From NCBI GenBank assembly GCA_021234535.1, contig CM037830.1, forward strand, positions 39,407,937 through 39,471,936: a stretch of 64,000 bases of DNA. Direction: 5' to 3'. The position numbers and the translations under genes were made by a program. This DNA comes from Stichopus chloronotus. Lineage: Eukaryota; Echinodermata; Holothuroidea; Aspidochirotida; Stichopodidae. The notes beneath the pieces were generated by a model, which saw only the letters and a program-made list of their open reading frames with translations, searched no databases and had not been told where the DNA came from. This document shows, in pieces, positions 63,720-64,000 of this stretch. The first letter of the stretch is position 1; each line of letters begins with the position of its first letter.

Positions 63720-64000
63720 ATTGTGACAACGGGTACAGAGATGAAAAGACGAAAATCATGATAAAGTAGAAATTCTGGTGATATATACAAAATAGACCAC
63801 CCTTGGCGAAATGTAGACCACCCTTGGCGAAAATTTCGCAAAGGGTAGGTGGACACCCCCTTAGACCCCCCTGGACGAGCATTACTCATCTACACGCCAT
63901 CCCCCCCCCCCCCCCATTGGAGATCCGTCCCTGGTAAAGATTTTATAATTATTAACTTTGAGTAGCGGATGTTCAAGACATTCGAGTCGGCTTATCAATG
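63720..64000. other. Window end: short repeat and a hAT-like terminus
   Basis: TAGACCACCCTTGGCGAAA is repeated in tandem (63787, 63810) and followed by its partial complement TTCGCAAAGGGTAGGTGG. A C-tract at 63901-63915 precedes ATTGGAGATCCGTCCCTG, which reverse-complemented begins CAGGGACGGATC like many hAT termini. No left end was paired. Confidence 0.45.

Overview
This is a window of metazoan nuclear DNA, most likely from a marine deuterostome and probably an echinoderm. That guess is an inference: the DNA is AT-rich, short exons are widely spaced in large introns, GGCCTA-type words are frequent, and old transposons of many classes lie at high density. Nothing looks bacterial or viral as a whole.

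The only host gene I can support lies on the + strand. It is a glutamate carboxypeptidase II / NAALADase-type metallopeptidase (M28B; FOLH1, NAALAD2 and NAALADL1 relatives), seen as nine exons at 17759-17921, 25216-25356, 27247-27369, 27727-27907, 44401-44500, 44901-44999, 50213-50298, 60212-60331 and 61216-61298. They join in one frame across eight GT-AG introns (1,096 nt, 365 codons). They run from shortly after the expected membrane anchor to the catalytic Glu-Glu pair. The first exon(s), with the signal anchor, and the 3' exons, with the last zinc ligands and the dimerisation domain, were not found, so the gene is partial at both ends.

Almost everything else is repeats. From 1 to 17758 there are two degraded LINE fragments, a possible Penelope-like piece, a CATATG-rich minisatellite, family A repeats (145-bp monomers), family B repeats, a GGCGCC foldback, small hAT, pogo and TTAA elements, and a 1.7-kb terminal-inverted-repeat element inside a family B copy. 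The 16.5-kb intron 27908-44400 holds a decayed minus-strand Ty3/gypsy-type element (order gag, protease, RT, RNase H, integrase, extra ORF). Two oppositely oriented hAT elements sit in it, each with a perfect 8-bp target duplication. The 44.5-60 kb introns hold a ~800-bp layered tetranucleotide array, a 429-bp tandem duplication, an 18-copy 15-bp minisatellite, a short LTR-like element, more family A arrays and a perfect 28-bp hairpin. After the last visible exon come a six-unit family A array and a family B copy.

The points most worth a second look are these. Family A monomers carry AGGTCA half-sites spaced as one DR1 and two DR4 nuclear-receptor motifs. Families A and B share a terminal layout resembling Helitron2/HINE elements. 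The 1.7-kb element carries repeated GTCGCGGACGGGAC motifs and has a natural empty site in the second family B copy. I found no new multi-gene system.
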